A stretch of 64,000 nt of DNA, taken from positions 124,001-188,000 of the forward strand of contig JAJEEO010000008.1 of NCBI GenBank assembly GCA_022820925.1. The letters are read 5' to 3'. Both the position numbers and the translations under genes were made by a program. Below the pieces are notes generated by a model. That model made no database searches, had not been told where the DNA came from, and worked only from the letters and a program-made list of their open reading frames with translations. The DNA comes from Acidimicrobiia bacterium. GTDB taxonomy: Bacteria; Actinomycetota; Acidimicrobiia; Acidimicrobiales; Poriferisodalaceae. Positions 46,080-55,450 of this stretch are shown piece by piece (within the stretch, counting starts at the first letter, position 1; each line of letters starts with the position of its first letter).

Positions 46080-47648
46080 GTGAGCTCGCGCCTCTGCACT
46101 CTGCTGACGGGGGTCACGCTGCTCGCCGCGGCGTGTTCGGGCAGCACCACCGTTCCGACCGCCACAGACGCGCCGGCCGCGCCGGCGGACACGTCGGCAA
46201 GCGAGACGCCCGACGACGGCACGACTGCGACGGCGACGAGCACGACGCCAACAGGCGCAACGGCAGCAGCGGGCGGCACCGCTGCCCCGCCGACGACGGC
46301 GACCCCAGGGAAGATCCAGCTGGATCCGAGGGAGACCGGCGCACTGCGCAATCATCTCGGATTCGAGTTCCCGCCTGCACCTGAGGTGCCCAGCGGCCCG
46401 CTCACGCCCGGGGCCATCAGCGATCTCGACGCTGTGTGGAACAACCTGTCTCCCGAGCTCACCGGCGCGATGGTGGCCCAGATCGGGCACAACCCCGACC
46501 CGCGGCTGGGCTGGGTCGTCTCGGACCTGCTGCGGTTCCTGCCTCCCGGCAGCGACCTTGCATTCGGCGCCGTCTCGGCCTTCGAGCGGCTGACCGGAGC
46601 GAGGCTGGCCGACGATCCCGTGGCGCAGCGCAGCCCCTGGCAGTCGATGACCGACCACCTGATCGCGTGGGATCTTCCCGCGTTCGGGGGATACGTGGAC
46701 TACAAGGCGCGGCTGTTCACACAAATCGACAACCGCTGGCAGCCGTTCTTCGACGACCGGCAAGCCGACATCGACTGGCGCTGGGTGAGCTGGGGAGGCG
46801 TGCTCATCGACGACCGGCCGCTCGGCGATCCCCACCCGTGCCGACGGGGCTGCATTCCCGCCCTCGATGACCCCGCCGTCACCGATGCCGCTGGCGGATC
46901 GTGGTACGCCGCCGACGGCATCGTGTTCGCCGTCGTGATCGGCGACGAGGCGCGGGCCTACCCCCGCCACATCATGGAAATCCACGAGATGATCAACGAC
47001 ACGCTCGGGGGGCGCCGCATCGGCATGCCGTACTGCACGCTGTGCGGCTCGGCGCAGGTCTTCTTCACTGACGACGTGCCCGACGGCGTATCGGTGCCGA
47101 TCCTGCGCACCTCGGGGCTGCTGTCACGCTCCAACAAGGTCATGTACGACCGGCAGACCGCCTCGGTGTTCAACACGTTCACCGGCGAAGCGGTCTCGGG
47201 CCCGCTCCGGCGGCGGGGCGTCGTGCTCAACCAGGCCACCGTGGTCACCACCACCTGGGGCGAATGGAAGGCAGCACATCCCGAGACGACGATCGTGGCC
47301 TCTGACGGCGGCATCGGTCGCAGCTACCCGCTCGACCCGCTGCGCGGCCGCGACGACCGGGGGCCGATCTTCCCGGTCGGCGATGTGGACGAACGCCTCG
47401 CGGTGCACGATCAGGTCTTCGGCGTGGTCACCGACGACGGGACGCCGGTCGCGTTCGCCGTCGATGCCGCAATTGCGACGCTGGCCGTGGGCGGCGACGT
47501 GGCGCTCAACGGGGTCACGCTCCGCCTCGACGGGGGCGGTCTACGAGCCACCGATGCCGCCGGCAACGACATCGAGGGTCACCAGTCGTTCTGGTTTGCG
47601 TGGAGCCAATTCATGGGAGGCACGCTCCTGTGGACTCCGGCGCAATGA
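46080..47648 (+). CDS. DUF3179 lipoprotein
   Basis: A 522-residue exported protein. A signal segment ends in LLAAAC (lipidated Cys19), then a Thr/Ala-rich linker of about 55 residues. The DUF3179 core holds DEARAYPRHIMEIHEMIND, GRRIGMPYCTLCGSAQVF and SNKVMYDRQTASVFNTFTGEAVSG. The paired Cys in CTLCGS is conserved in the family and may bind a metal, but the biochemical role is unknown. It acts on the outer face of the membrane. Confidence 0.88.
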   Translation: MSSRLCTLLTGVTLLAAACSGSTTVPTATDAPAAPADTSASETPDDGTTATATSTTPTGATAAAGGTAAPPTTATPGKIQLDPRETGALRNHLGFEFPPAPEVPSGPLTPGAISDLDAVWNNLSPELTGAMVAQIGHNPDPRLGWVVSDLLRFLPPGSDLAFGAVSAFERLTGARLADDPVAQRSPWQSMTDHLIAWDLPAFGGYVDYKARLFTQIDNRWQPFFDDRQADIDWRWVSWGGVLIDDRPLGDPHPCRRGCIPALDDPAVTDAAGGSWYAADGIVFAVVIGDEARAYPRHIMEIHEMINDTLGGRRIGMPYCTLCGSAQVFFTDDVPDGVSVPILRTSGLLSRSNKVMYDRQTASVFNTFTGEAVSGPLRRRGVVLNQATVVTTTWGEWKAAHPETTIVASDGGIGRSYPLDPLRGRDDRGPIFPVGDVDERLAVHDQVFGVVTDDGTPVAFAVDAAIATLAVGGDVALNGVTLRLDGGGLRATDAAGNDIEGHQSFWFAWSQFMGGTLLWTPAQ

Positions 47649-47722
47649 CGTAGCCTCTGGGCTCGCATGCTGCGCGACGGCCCCCGATCCCGGGCTCGGC
47701 GCGTTACGAGAAGGGGAACCCC

Positions 47723-48967
47723 ATGAGCCCAGTCACAACAAGCAGGGATGCCAAGACCGATCCGGTCATCGTCGCCACCGCACGCAGCCCGATCGGGCGG
47801 GCGTTCAAGGGCTCGCTGACCGAGATGCGTCCCGATGACATGACGGCGCAGATCGTCACCAAGCTGCTCGACAAGGTGCCCGAGCTGCCCCATGGCGACA
47901 TCGAGGATCTCATGCTGGGCTGCGGCCAGCCCGGCGGCGAGGCCGGCTTCAACATCGCGCGGGCTTCGGCCATCCTGGCCGGCCTCGACGAGGTGCCCGG
48001 CACCACGGTCAACCGCTACTGCTCATCGTCGCTGCAGACCATCCGCATGGCGGCCCACGCCATTCGCGCCGGCGAGGGCGACGCCTTCATCGCCGCCGGC
48101 GTGGAGTGCGTCAGCCGCTACGACAAGGGCAACTCCGACAGCCTGCCCGGCACCACCAACCCAAAGTTCCGCGCACCCGGCGAGCGCACCAAGGTGCGCT
48201 CAGAGGGCGGGCACGGCGACTGGGCTCCCGCCCCAGGCCTGCCTGACCTGTACATCGCGATGGGCCAGACGGCTGAGAACGTCGCCGAGCACAAGGGCGT
48301 CAGCCGCCAGGCGATGGACGAGTACGGCGTGATGAGCCAGAACAAGGCCGAGGACGCCATCGGCCGCGGCTTCTTCGAGATGGACATCACCCCGCTGGAA
48401 CTGCCTGACGGCTCGGTGGTCGCCACCGACGACGGCCCCCGCGCGGGCGTCACCTTCGACGCAGTCTCGCAGCTGAAGCCGGTCTTCCGGCCCGACGGCA
48501 GGGTGACTGCCGGCAATGCGTGCCCCCTGAACGACGGAGCTGCTGCAGTCATGGTGATGAGCCGCCAGCGCGCCGAGGAGCTCGGAATCACCCCGCTGGC
48601 TCGCATCATCTCGTCTGGAGTGTCGGCGTTGAACCCCGAGATCATGGGACTCGGGCCGATCGAAGCCTGCAAGGCGGCACTCGCTCGTGCTGGCATGACG
48701 ATCGACGACATCGACATGGTCGAGATCAACGAGGCATTCGCTGCCCAGGTGATCCCCTCCGCCGACGAGCTGGGCATCGACATGGTCGATCAGCTCAACC
48801 TCAACGGCGGCGCCATCGCGCTGGGTCACCCCTTCGGCATGACCGGTGCCCGCATCATGACCACGCTGCTGAACGGCCTCGCCGATCGAGACAAGAGCAT
48901 CGGCCTCGAGTCGATGTGCGTCGGCGGCGGGCAGGGCATGGCCATGATCGTGGAGCGCCTGAACTAG
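47723..48967 (+). CDS. Thiolase (acetyl-CoA C-acyltransferase)
   Basis: A 414-residue thiolase of the degradative/biosynthetic type, condensing or cleaving 3-ketoacyl-CoA. Cys100 in VNRYCSSSLQ is the acyl acceptor; GNACPLNDGAAAV, NGGAIALGHPFGMTGAR and the second catalytic Cys in SMCVGGGQGMA follow. AAGGGG precedes the ATG. It stands alone, with no beta-oxidation partners adjacent. Confidence 0.94.
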   Translation: MSPVTTSRDAKTDPVIVATARSPIGRAFKGSLTEMRPDDMTAQIVTKLLDKVPELPHGDIEDLMLGCGQPGGEAGFNIARASAILAGLDEVPGTTVNRYCSSSLQTIRMAAHAIRAGEGDAFIAAGVECVSRYDKGNSDSLPGTTNPKFRAPGERTKVRSEGGHGDWAPAPGLPDLYIAMGQTAENVAEHKGVSRQAMDEYGVMSQNKAEDAIGRGFFEMDITPLELPDGSVVATDDGPRAGVTFDAVSQLKPVFRPDGRVTAGNACPLNDGAAAVMVMSRQRAEELGITPLARIISSGVSALNPEIMGLGPIEACKAALARAGMTIDDIDMVEINEAFAAQVIPSADELGIDMVDQLNLNGGAIALGHPFGMTGARIMTTLLNGLADRDKSIGLESMCVGGGQGMAMIVERLN

Positions 48968-49032
48968 CCGCCTGCCGCGGCTCGCCCCATAACTGCCGCG
49001 CCTTTCCGCGGCGCGTCGGCAACACTGGCCGG

Positions 49033-49770
49033 GTGAACACGTCCTCGGCGACCGTGCCTCGGCCCATCGAGCCTGCTCGGCCAATCGAAATAGTGCCCTC
49101 GGTCCTGCCTGCGGACTTCGCGCGCCTCGGCGAAGAGTGCGCCGCGCTCGAAGCAGCCGGGGTGGACCGCATCCAGTGGGACGTGATGGACGGCGTGTTC
49201 GTGCCGAACCTCACCTTCGGCCCCGACGTCATTTCCGCCTGCCGGCCGCACGCCCAGGTGATGTTCGAGGCACACCTGATGGTCGTCGATCCCGACCCGA
49301 TGCTCGGTGCCTACGTCGACGCCGGGTGCGAGATGCTGATCGTTCACGCAGAGTCGGTGACGCACCTGCACCGCTCGCTCAACCGGGTAGCTGAGCTGGG
49401 GGCGAAGCCGGCAGTGGCGATCAACCCGTCGACACCGATCGATGCCGTGTCGCACGTCCTCGACCTCGTCGACATGGTGCTGGTCATGACGGTCAACCCC
49501 GGCTTCGGCGGGCAGGCCTACATCGCCACGATGGAGCCCAAGGTCGCCGCGCTGCGCCGACTCATCGACGAGAGCGGGTCGGCGGGGGCTTCGGGCGCCG
49601 GCATCGACATCGAGGTGGACGGGGGCATCTCGGCGGACACGATCAGCGGCGCCGCAGCGGCAGGTGCGAACGTGCTGGTCTCGGGCAGCGCGCTGTACCG
49701 CTACGCCGACGGCCTCGCGCACGGCGTCGCGGACCTGAGATGCCGGGCGGAGGCTGCAACCCGCACGTGA
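49033..49770 (+). CDS. rpe: Ribulose-phosphate 3-epimerase
   Basis: A 245-residue TIM-barrel enzyme interconverting ribulose-5-P and xylulose-5-P. Motifs: VPSVLPADFARLGEE, WDVMDGVFVPNLTFGP, HLMVVDPD, MTVNPGFGGQ and EVDGGIS, containing the metal-binding His and Asp residues. GTG at 49033 adds a short Pro-rich leader. The stop overlaps the next start by 4 bp. Confidence 0.95.
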   Translation: MNTSSATVPRPIEPARPIEIVPSVLPADFARLGEECAALEAAGVDRIQWDVMDGVFVPNLTFGPDVISACRPHAQVMFEAHLMVVDPDPMLGAYVDAGCEMLIVHAESVTHLHRSLNRVAELGAKPAVAINPSTPIDAVSHVLDLVDMVLVMTVNPGFGGQAYIATMEPKVAALRRLIDESGSAGASGAGIDIEVDGGISADTISGAAAAGANVLVSGSALYRYADGLAHGVADLRCRAEAATRT

Positions 49771-50222
49771 CTGCCATGACGGCTCGCCGGCGCTGGTTCC
49801 TCGTCGCCGTGGCTGCCGTCGCTGTCGTCGTCGCTCTGCGAGCCACGGTCTTCGCCGGCGATGATGGGCCGTCGGTCGAGGAGTTCTGCGACGAGTTCGC
49901 CCACCTGCTGCTGATCGACGAGCTCAGCTTGGCTGTCAACCCGAACGACGATGTCAGCACGCGCGAGGCGCTCGAACGCACGGCGCGTCAGTTCGGCGCC
50001 GCAGCGGATGCCGCCCCAGCCGAGATCCAGCCGGACATGCAGCTCCTGGCCGATCTGACCGCAGCGCTGAGCGACGCGATAGTCGATACCGACTCCCGGG
50101 AGACGTTCGACCGGGCTGCTGCGCTCATCTCGGCGCAGGATCCGTACCTCGAGACCCAAGACGCAGCTGCGCAGCGGGTCGTCGACTACGTCACCCGCAA
50201 TTGCATTGCCGCGCCTGGCTAG
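49767..50222 (+). CDS. Small membrane-anchored protein of unknown function
   Basis: 151 residues with one N-terminal hydrophobic segment (WFLVAVAAVAVVVALRATVFA), then an acidic, helical extracytoplasmic part with two Cys (FCDEF and RNCIA) that may form a disulfide. GTG at 49767 overlaps the rpe stop (GTGA), suggesting coupling; ATG at 49776 is the alternative. No family was recognised. The stop TAG lies in the loop of a hairpin. Confidence 0.68.
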   Translation: MTAMTARRRWFLVAVAAVAVVVALRATVFAGDDGPSVEEFCDEFAHLLLIDELSLAVNPNDDVSTREALERTARQFGAAADAAPAEIQPDMQLLADLTAALSDAIVDTDSRETFDRAAALISAQDPYLETQDAAAQRVVDYVTRNCIAAPG

Positions 50223-50276
50223 ACCAGGCGCACGAGCATTGCTGCGCCCGGCTAAGCCGGGCGCAGCTGCGCCTGG
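50203..50276. terminator. Tandem hairpins between convergent genes
   Basis: Two 33-bp units in direct succession each contain a strong palindrome: GCGCCTGG-CTAGA-CCAGGCGC (50211-50231, the stop codon in its loop) and a 12-bp perfect stem with loop TAA (50241-50267). A half copy GCGCCTGG follows at 50269. No T-run is present; bidirectional termination or mRNA 3'-end protection is the likely role. Confidence 0.6.
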
Positions 50277-50285
50277 TTACGGCCG

Positions 50286-50906
50286 CTAAATCATCTCGCC
50301 ACGCTTGACGATCACGTGATCGCACAAGCCGTAGGCCTTGGCCTCCTCGGCGGTGAACCAGCGATCCCGCTCCGAGTCCAGCAGGATCTGCTCGACGTCC
50401 TGGCCGCTGTGCAGGGCGGTGCGCTCGGCCATCAGGCGTTTGACGTAGGCCATCTGCTCGGCCTGGATCGCGATGTCGGATGCCTGGCCGCGTACGCCGC
50501 CCGACGGCTGGTGCATCATCACCCGGGCGTGGGGCAGGCAGTAGCGCTTGCCGGGCGCGCCGGCAGTCAGCAGGAACTGGCCCATCGAGGCACCGAGGCC
50601 GAGGCACACCGTCGCCACGTCGCACGCGATGAACTGCATGGTGTCGTAGATGGCCATGCCAGCCGTGACCGAGCCGCCGGGGCTGTTGATGTACAGCGAG
50701 ATGTCGCGGCCGCGGTCCTGACCCTCCAGGTACAGCATCTGCGCGCACACGACGTTGGCGAGCTGATCATCCACTTCATCGCCGAGAAAGACGATGCGGT
50801 CGTCCAGCAGCCGGTTAGAGATCTGCGTCCAGCCGCTGACGCCGCTGGCGTCGAATGCCCGCTGCGCACCCGGCGCCGGGACGGAGATCGATGGTAGGTC
50901 GGTCAT
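50286..50906 (-). CDS. clpP: ClpP2, second proteolytic subunit of the Clp protease
   Basis: A 206-residue S14 peptidase with full triad: Ser107 in GLGASMGQF, His132 in RVMMHQP and Asp181 in DSERDRWF. It keeps [20 protein letters not shown] and the [17 protein letters not shown] handle. It is clearly distinct from ClpP1 at 2907 and probably forms the partner ring. It is unlinked from clpX and has its own TANNNT box 7 nt before the ATG. Confidence 0.95.
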   Translation of the reverse strand: MTDLPSISVPAPGAQRAFDASGVSGWTQISNRLLDDRIVFLGDEVDDQLANVVCAQMLYLEGQDRGRDISLYINSPGGSVTAGMAIYDTMQFIACDVATVCLGLGASMGQFLLTAGAPGKRYCLPHARVMMHQPSGGVRGQASDIAIQAEQMAYVKRLMAERTALHSGQDVEQILLDSERDRWFTAEEAKAYGLCDHVIVKRGEMI

Positions 50907-50913
50907 GTGGCGC

Positions 50914-50919
50914 AGGTTA
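50914..50919 (-). promoter_or_regulatory. -10 element TAACCT, leaderless promoter of clpP2
   Basis: TAACCT on the minus strand, then 7 nt, then the ATG at 50906. Confidence 0.48.
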
Positions 50920-50973
50920 CCGACGGCGCCTTCCAGCCCAGCCGGACGGCGTGGCGCAGATCGGCCCTCGAGC

Positions 50974-51555
50974 TCAGAGCTGAGCTGCGAGGGCTCGCAG
51001 CGCGCGGCCGCGGTGGCTGATGCGGTTCTTTTCCTCAGAGGTCAGCTCGGCGAACGTTCTCGGTGCCGCCTCGTCGGGAACGAAGACCGGGTCGTAACCG
51101 AAGCCGCGGTCACCACTCGGCGCCGTGGCGATGGTGCCCTCGACGACTCCGTCGGCCAGCACTTCGCGGCCGTCGCCGAACACGACGGCCACGACGGTCC
51201 GAAAGCGCGCGGTACGCCCGCCGGCAGGCACGTCCCGCAATGCCGACATGAGCTTGGCCAGGTTCGCAGCGGCATCTTGTTGCGGCCCGGCGTAACGGGC
51301 GCTGTGCACCCCCGGCGCCCCGTCCAGCGCATCGACTTCCAGCCCGGTGTCGTCGGCGATGGCCGGTTCGCCGGCCGCTGCACACACGAAGCGGGCCTTG
51401 ATCAGCGCATTGGCAGTCAGCGTCTCGCCGTCCTCGGCCACGTCGCCCAGTTCCGGCGGCCGCGGCACGATCTCGACACCTGACATCGCCTCGCGCAGCA
51501 CCTCGACCATCTCGACTGCCTTGTGGGGGTTGGCGGAGGCCATCACCATTCGCAT
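50974..51555 (-). CDS. rdgB: Non-canonical purine NTP pyrophosphatase RdgB/HAM1
   Basis: A 193-residue house-cleaning enzyme hydrolysing dITP, ITP and XTP to the monophosphates. The start [36 protein letters not shown] and [14 protein letters not shown] are diagnostic. It is the third gene of phosphodiesterase-rph-rdgB, the order found in mycobacteria, with GGAAGG before the ATG. Confidence 0.95.
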   Translation of the reverse strand: MRMVMASANPHKAVEMVEVLREAMSGVEIVPRPPELGDVAEDGETLTANALIKARFVCAAAGEPAIADDTGLEVDALDGAPGVHSARYAGPQQDAAANLAKLMSALRDVPAGGRTARFRTVVAVVFGDGREVLADGVVEGTIATAPSGDRGFGYDPVFVPDEAAPRTFAELTSEEKNRISHRGRALRALAAQL

Positions 51556-51642
51556 GGGTTCAGCCTTCCCCAGGCACCACAGCGATGCCGGTGCCGATGT
51601 CCTGGCGGCCTCGCCCGACCTCGTGCCGGGCCATCATCAGGA

Positions 51643-52371
51643 TCAAGCTGGCGGCGTGTCAAGCGTCGCCCGTTGCAGCTCGACGATCTCGGCAATGCCC
51701 GAACGGGCCAAACTCAGCATCGCATCGAGCTGCGCGTCGTCGAACGGATCCCCTTCGGCGGTGCCCTGCACCTCGACGAAGCGCCCGCTGCCGGTCATGA
51801 CCACGTTCATGTCCACCTCGGCCCCGGCGTCCTCGACGTAGGGCAGATCCAGGCAGGCCACCCCATCGACGATGCCTACCGAGATGGCCGCGCACTCATC
51901 GAGCAGCGGATGCTGGCCGATGGCCCCGTCTCGCACCAACCGGGTGCACGCGTCGTGCAGTGCCACATACCCGCCGCAGATCGAGGCCGTGCGCGTGCCC
52001 CCGTCAGCCTGCAGTACATCGCAGTCCACGGTGACCTCGCGCTCGCCCAGCGCCGCCATGTCGCACACCGCGCGCAGCGCCCTCCCGATGAGCCGTTCGA
52101 TCTCGAGCGTGCGGCCCTTCTGCTGGTTGCGCTTGGCCTCCCGGCCCACCCGCTCGGGACTCGACCCGGGCAGCATCGAGTATTCCGCCGTGACCCAGCC
52201 GGTCCCCCGGCCCCGCATCCAGCGCGGCACGTCGTCGTCGATTGACACCGTGCACAGCACCTTGGTGCGGCCGAAGGACACCAACACCGAGCCGGGCGTC
52301 TGGTCGGTGAAGTCGCGCTCGAATGTGACCGGTCGCAGCTCGTCGGTGGCCCGGCCGTCTGCGCGCGTCAC
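51643..52371 (-). CDS. rph: Ribonuclease PH
   Basis: A 242-residue phosphorolytic 3'-5' exoribonuclease that trims tRNA 3' ends. Motifs: RADGRATDELRPVTFERDF, GWVTAEYSMLPGSSPER, GRTLEIERLIGRALRAVCD, TVDCDVLQADGGTRTASICG and MTGSGRFVEVQGTAEG. It begins 34 bp after the phosphodiesterase gene and is probably cotranscribed with it and rdgB. Start is GTG. Confidence 0.96.
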   Translation of the reverse strand: MTRADGRATDELRPVTFERDFTDQTPGSVLVSFGRTKVLCTVSIDDDVPRWMRGRGTGWVTAEYSMLPGSSPERVGREAKRNQQKGRTLEIERLIGRALRAVCDMAALGEREVTVDCDVLQADGGTRTASICGGYVALHDACTRLVRDGAIGQHPLLDECAAISVGIVDGVACLDLPYVEDAGAEVDMNVVMTGSGRFVEVQGTAEGDPFDDAQLDAMLSLARSGIAEIVELQRATLDTPPA

Positions 52372-52405
52372 GACCCGGGCTCAGCTTCGGGCGCCAACGC
52401 AGCCC

Positions 52406-53155
52406 TCACGCGTAGAAGGTCGCGCCCGTGCGGGCTACAGCTACATCGCCATGGAACACGTCGCCGGCCTCGGCAAGATGATCCGCGGGATCCGACCCGG
52501 GCGGCACGTGGGTCACCACGAGCTGGCCCGCGCCCACGTCGTTGGCGTCGGCTGCGAGCCATGCGGCGCTGACGTGGGGGATGCCCGGATCGTCGGTCGC
52601 CGCAAGCAGCGTTCCCTCCCCCACTACGAGATCGGGTGCCGACCGGTTGACGTCCCGGCTGAGCGCAGCGAGCGCCCAGCCCCGGCCCGTGTCCGACGTG
52701 TAGACGATGGATTTGCCGCCGCTCTCGAAGCGCATCGCCAGCGTCTCGACGGGGTGATCGGTCCGCGAGAACAGCACGTCGATGTCGCCGATCCGCGCCT
52801 GGGAGGAATCCTTCACCATCTCCCAGCCGAACAGATCAGAGCTCTCGCCGTAAGCATCGGTGACCTCACGCACGCCCTCGGTCGCGAGGACGCGGATGTG
52901 CTCCATGCCCATGTAGTACTTGGCGGCGTTGTAGATGACCGGCAGCTCGGCGCAGTGATCTGGGTGGTGGTGGCTCACCAGCAGCGCGTCGACCGCCTGC
53001 AGCCGCATGTGACTCTGGAGGTTGGCGAACGTCCCCGGCCCGCAATCCACCCACAGCGCTGTCGTCTCGCTTCGCACGAGGTAGCCGCTGCACGACTCGC
53101 CGGCGGCGGCATAGCTGCCCGAACAACCCAAGACCGTCACCGAGAGCTCGCTCAC
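52406..53155 (-). CDS. Metallo-beta-lactamase-fold phosphodiesterase (Rv1339-like)
   Basis: A 249-residue MBL-fold protein with VSHHHPDHCAELP (metal ligands), DCGPGTFANLQ and a late TSDTG. Its place before rph and rdgB equals that of mycobacterial Rv1339, reported as an atypical cyclic-nucleotide phosphodiesterase. A cAMP-degrading role is therefore inferred; an RNase Z-like activity is the alternative. GTG start with a TANNNT box 8 nt upstream. Confidence 0.86.
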   Translation of the reverse strand: MSELSVTVLGCSGSYAAAGESCSGYLVRSETTALWVDCGPGTFANLQSHMRLQAVDALLVSHHHPDHCAELPVIYNAAKYYMGMEHIRVLATEGVREVTDAYGESSDLFGWEMVKDSSQARIGDIDVLFSRTDHPVETLAMRFESGGKSIVYTSDTGRGWALAALSRDVNRSAPDLVVGEGTLLAATDDPGIPHVSAAWLAADANDVGAGQLVVTHVPPGSDPADHLAEAGDVFHGDVAVARTGATFYA

Positions 53156-53163
53156 GGAGGCCG

Positions 53164-53169
53164 ATACTA
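53164..53169 (-). promoter_or_regulatory. -10 element TAGTAT, leaderless promoter
   Basis: TAGTAT on the minus strand, then 8 nt, then the GTG at 53155. Confidence 0.48.
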
Positions 53170-53225
53170 CGCAAGCAAGCGGCGCGCCTCACATCGGGAG
53201 CGGATCGCCTGTTGGCTACTGGGCC

Positions 53226-54014
53226 TCAGCGCGTCGCGCAGCGCGTTCCGGCAGTCAGCGTCAGCAGACGGCCCGCCGAGTCGAAGACTCCGTCAAGCTC
53301 GCCGCCCGCAGTCTCGAGGACTACCGACGGCGGAGCGCCGGCTGAGCTCGGGACGAAGGTCGCTGCCGGGTAAGCCGTGGCGACTTCGTCGCGCGTGCTG
53401 CCGACGCCGATGCCTGCCGCTGTGCGCAGCATGTACGGATCAGGCCCGAACGTGCCCAAGCGCCACGACATGAAGTGCTCGGCGGCGGAATCTCGGTGCA
53501 GGTAACGGTCTTCGGGATCACCGAAGAACGCCAGCACGCCAGGCCACTCCACCACTCGCAGGCGGCTGCCCGGGCAGTCGCCGTAGATCGAGAACGAATC
53601 GATCCATCCCGTGTCGGCAACCGGCTGACCGAGCGCTTCGATGAGCGTGCCCAGCGCCGGTTCGACCGGTGCACCGAAGCCGACGATGCCCAATCCGTCA
53701 CCGTCGAGCACGACGCCGCGCGGGTTCGGCACTGCCGCAGCGCCGAGCCGTTCGACCTCGGTCGTCGCGGCGCTCTCACCAGCGTTTCGGTTGGCGCCCT
53801 GCGGCGCGGTCACCAGCGACGCCGGAGGCCGGTCACTGCGAGGTGCTTCGGGAGCGAGCGTCGTCTGGGTGACGTCCAGCGCCAGAGGGCTTGTCGGCGC
53901 GGTCGTCGCCGTGACCCGGATCGGCGGGCTGGTGCACGCGCCCGCCAGCAATGCCGACGAGACGGCGAGGCCGGCGAGTGACCGCAGCAGGGGGCGCTGC
54001 GCCGCAGATCGCAT
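53226..54014 (-). CDS. Lipoprotein of unknown function
   Basis: 262 residues. The signal segment SLAGLAVSSALLAGAC carries a lipobox with Cys27. A Thr/Pro/Ala-rich linker leads to a globular domain from about residue 95, with a conserved-looking GDGLGIVGFGAPVEPALGTLIEALGQP block and two Cys. No family recognised. It interrupts the cysM-phosphodiesterase order where mycobacteria have a rhomboid gene and murI. Confidence 0.72.
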   Translation of the reverse strand: MRSAAQRPLLRSLAGLAVSSALLAGACTSPPIRVTATTAPTSPLALDVTQTTLAPEAPRSDRPPASLVTAPQGANRNAGESAATTEVERLGAAAVPNPRGVVLDGDGLGIVGFGAPVEPALGTLIEALGQPVADTGWIDSFSIYGDCPGSRLRVVEWPGVLAFFGDPEDRYLHRDSAAEHFMSWRLGTFGPDPYMLRTAAGIGVGSTRDEVATAYPAATFVPSSAGAPPSVVLETAGGELDGVFDSAGRLLTLTAGTRCATR

Positions 54015-54021
54015 CGCGTCA

Positions 54022-54027
54022 ACGGTA
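54022..54027 (-). promoter_or_regulatory. -10 element TACCGT, leaderless promoter of the lipoprotein gene
   Basis: TACCGT on the minus strand, then 7 nt, then the ATG at 54014. Confidence 0.48.
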
Positions 54028-54058
54028 CGACCGCGAGGCCGGACTTCGGCCCGACGAA

Positions 54059-55006
54059 TCAGAAATAGATGAGGCCGTCAGCGTTGGAGGCAGCGACCTC
54101 GAGATCGTCGGTCCACGCACCGACCGAGAGGTACTTCCAGCCGTGGTCGCTCACCACGAACACGATCGCGCCGCTGTCGACGCTGGCGGCGGCTTTGCGT
54201 GCGCCGGCCAGGGCCGCCCCGCCCGAGATTCCTGAGAACACGCCTTCGGTTGCAAGCATGCGTGTTGCCTCGATCGACTCACGCGGGCGGACGATCATCT
54301 TGCGGTCGAGCAGTTCGGCGCCGCCCCAGTCCTCGAAAATCGGCGGCACGTACCCCTCATCGAGGCTGCGCAGCCCCTCGACCTGCTCGCCTGCAGGCGG
54401 CTCGACTGCCCAGACCTGCACACCCGGGACATGCTCCTTGAGGTACCGGCCGGCGCCGAGCAGGGTCCCGCTGGTGCCCAGACCAGCGATGAAATGAGTG
54501 ATGTCCCCGACATCGGCCGCGATCTCGGGACCGGTCGTGCGGTAATGCACCTGCGGGTTGGCCTCGTTGCCGTACTGGTAGAGCATCGTCCAGTCGGGGT
54601 TGGCGTCGGCGAGATCGAGGGCCATTCGCACGGCGCCGTTGGATCCTTGCTCAGCAGGGCTGGAGATGATCTCGGCGCCGTAGATCTCGAGCATCTGGCG
54701 CCGCTCGGCGGTCACATTGCCGGGCAGCACGATCTTCACCGCATAGCCGCGGCGCCGGCCCAGCATGGCCAGCGCGATCCCGGTGTTGCCAGAGGACGGC
54801 TCGATGATCACCGAGCCCGGCTCCAGGCGGCCTTCGGCCTCGGCCCCCTCCAGCATCGCCAGCGCAACACGATCCTTCACCGAGCCCGTCGGGTTGTGGC
54901 CCTCCAGCTTGGCGTACAGCTTGACTGAGGGGTTAGGGCTGAGGCGGCTGACATCCAGCGTGGGAGTGCCGCCGATCAACTCGTCGATGGAGCGGTAGAC
55001 GGCCAC
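54059..55006 (-). CDS. cysM: Cysteine synthase CysM, probably CysO-dependent
   Basis: A 315-residue PLP enzyme. The Lys is in GHNPTGSVKDRVA, the PLP-phosphate loop and Asn in EPSSGNTGIALAM. In mycobacteria CysM uses O-phosphoserine and the thiocarboxylated sulfur carrier CysO to make cysteine. The gene for a CysO-like carrier lies 42 bp upstream on the same strand, so the same route is expected. GTG start. Confidence 0.92.
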   Translation of the reverse strand: MAVYRSIDELIGGTPTLDVSRLSPNPSVKLYAKLEGHNPTGSVKDRVALAMLEGAEAEGRLEPGSVIIEPSSGNTGIALAMLGRRRGYAVKIVLPGNVTAERRQMLEIYGAEIISSPAEQGSNGAVRMALDLADANPDWTMLYQYGNEANPQVHYRTTGPEIAADVGDITHFIAGLGTSGTLLGAGRYLKEHVPGVQVWAVEPPAGEQVEGLRSLDEGYVPPIFEDWGGAELLDRKMIVRPRESIEATRMLATEGVFSGISGGAALAGARKAAASVDSGAIVFVVSDHGWKYLSVGAWTDDLEVAASNADGLIYF

Positions 55007-55048
55007 GTTGCGGCTCAGCGGTGGAGCTGGCGGCGGGACCGTACCGAC

Positions 55049-55324
55049 TCAGCCGCCGGCAACGGCGGGAAGGATCGACAGCTCGTCGCCGTCGGCCAGC
55101 GCGGTGTCCATCTGGGAGAGGTAGCGCACATCCTCATCGTTGACGTAGACATTCACGAAGCGATGCAGGCTGCCGTCCTCCGCGAGCAAGTTGGGTGCGA
55201 TGGCCGGGAATTGGCCGACCAGCCACGACACTGCCTCGGCCACCGTGGTGCCCTCCGCATCGACCTTCGACTGCCCGTTGGCATGCGGTCGCAGGACGGT
55301 AGGCAAGCGGACGGTGACAGACAT
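55049..55324 (-). CDS. cysO: MoaD/ThiS-family sulfur carrier, CysO-like
   Basis: 91 residues with the ubiquitin-like fold of MoaD/ThiS and the required C-terminal Gly-Gly (ILPAVAGG), which would carry sulfur as a thiocarboxylate. VTVRLPTVLRPHANGQ and FVNVYVNDEDVRYL are typical. ATG at 55324 follows GGGAGC. The metalloprotease Mec that usually frees cysteine from CysO is not visible next to it. Confidence 0.92.
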   Translation of the reverse strand: MSVTVRLPTVLRPHANGQSKVDAEGTTVAEAVSWLVGQFPAIAPNLLAEDGSLHRFVNVYVNDEDVRYLSQMDTALADGDELSILPAVAGG

Positions 55325-55450
55325 CGGAGCTCCCGGTTGGGCGGCTGGTCGGTTGATGGCCAGGAACCAGCACAGCACCTCGACAATTCCCGACCTCGTG
55401 ACTCAGGATTCTAGGGGCCGCATCAGTCGTACCCTCAGGCTGATATGGCG

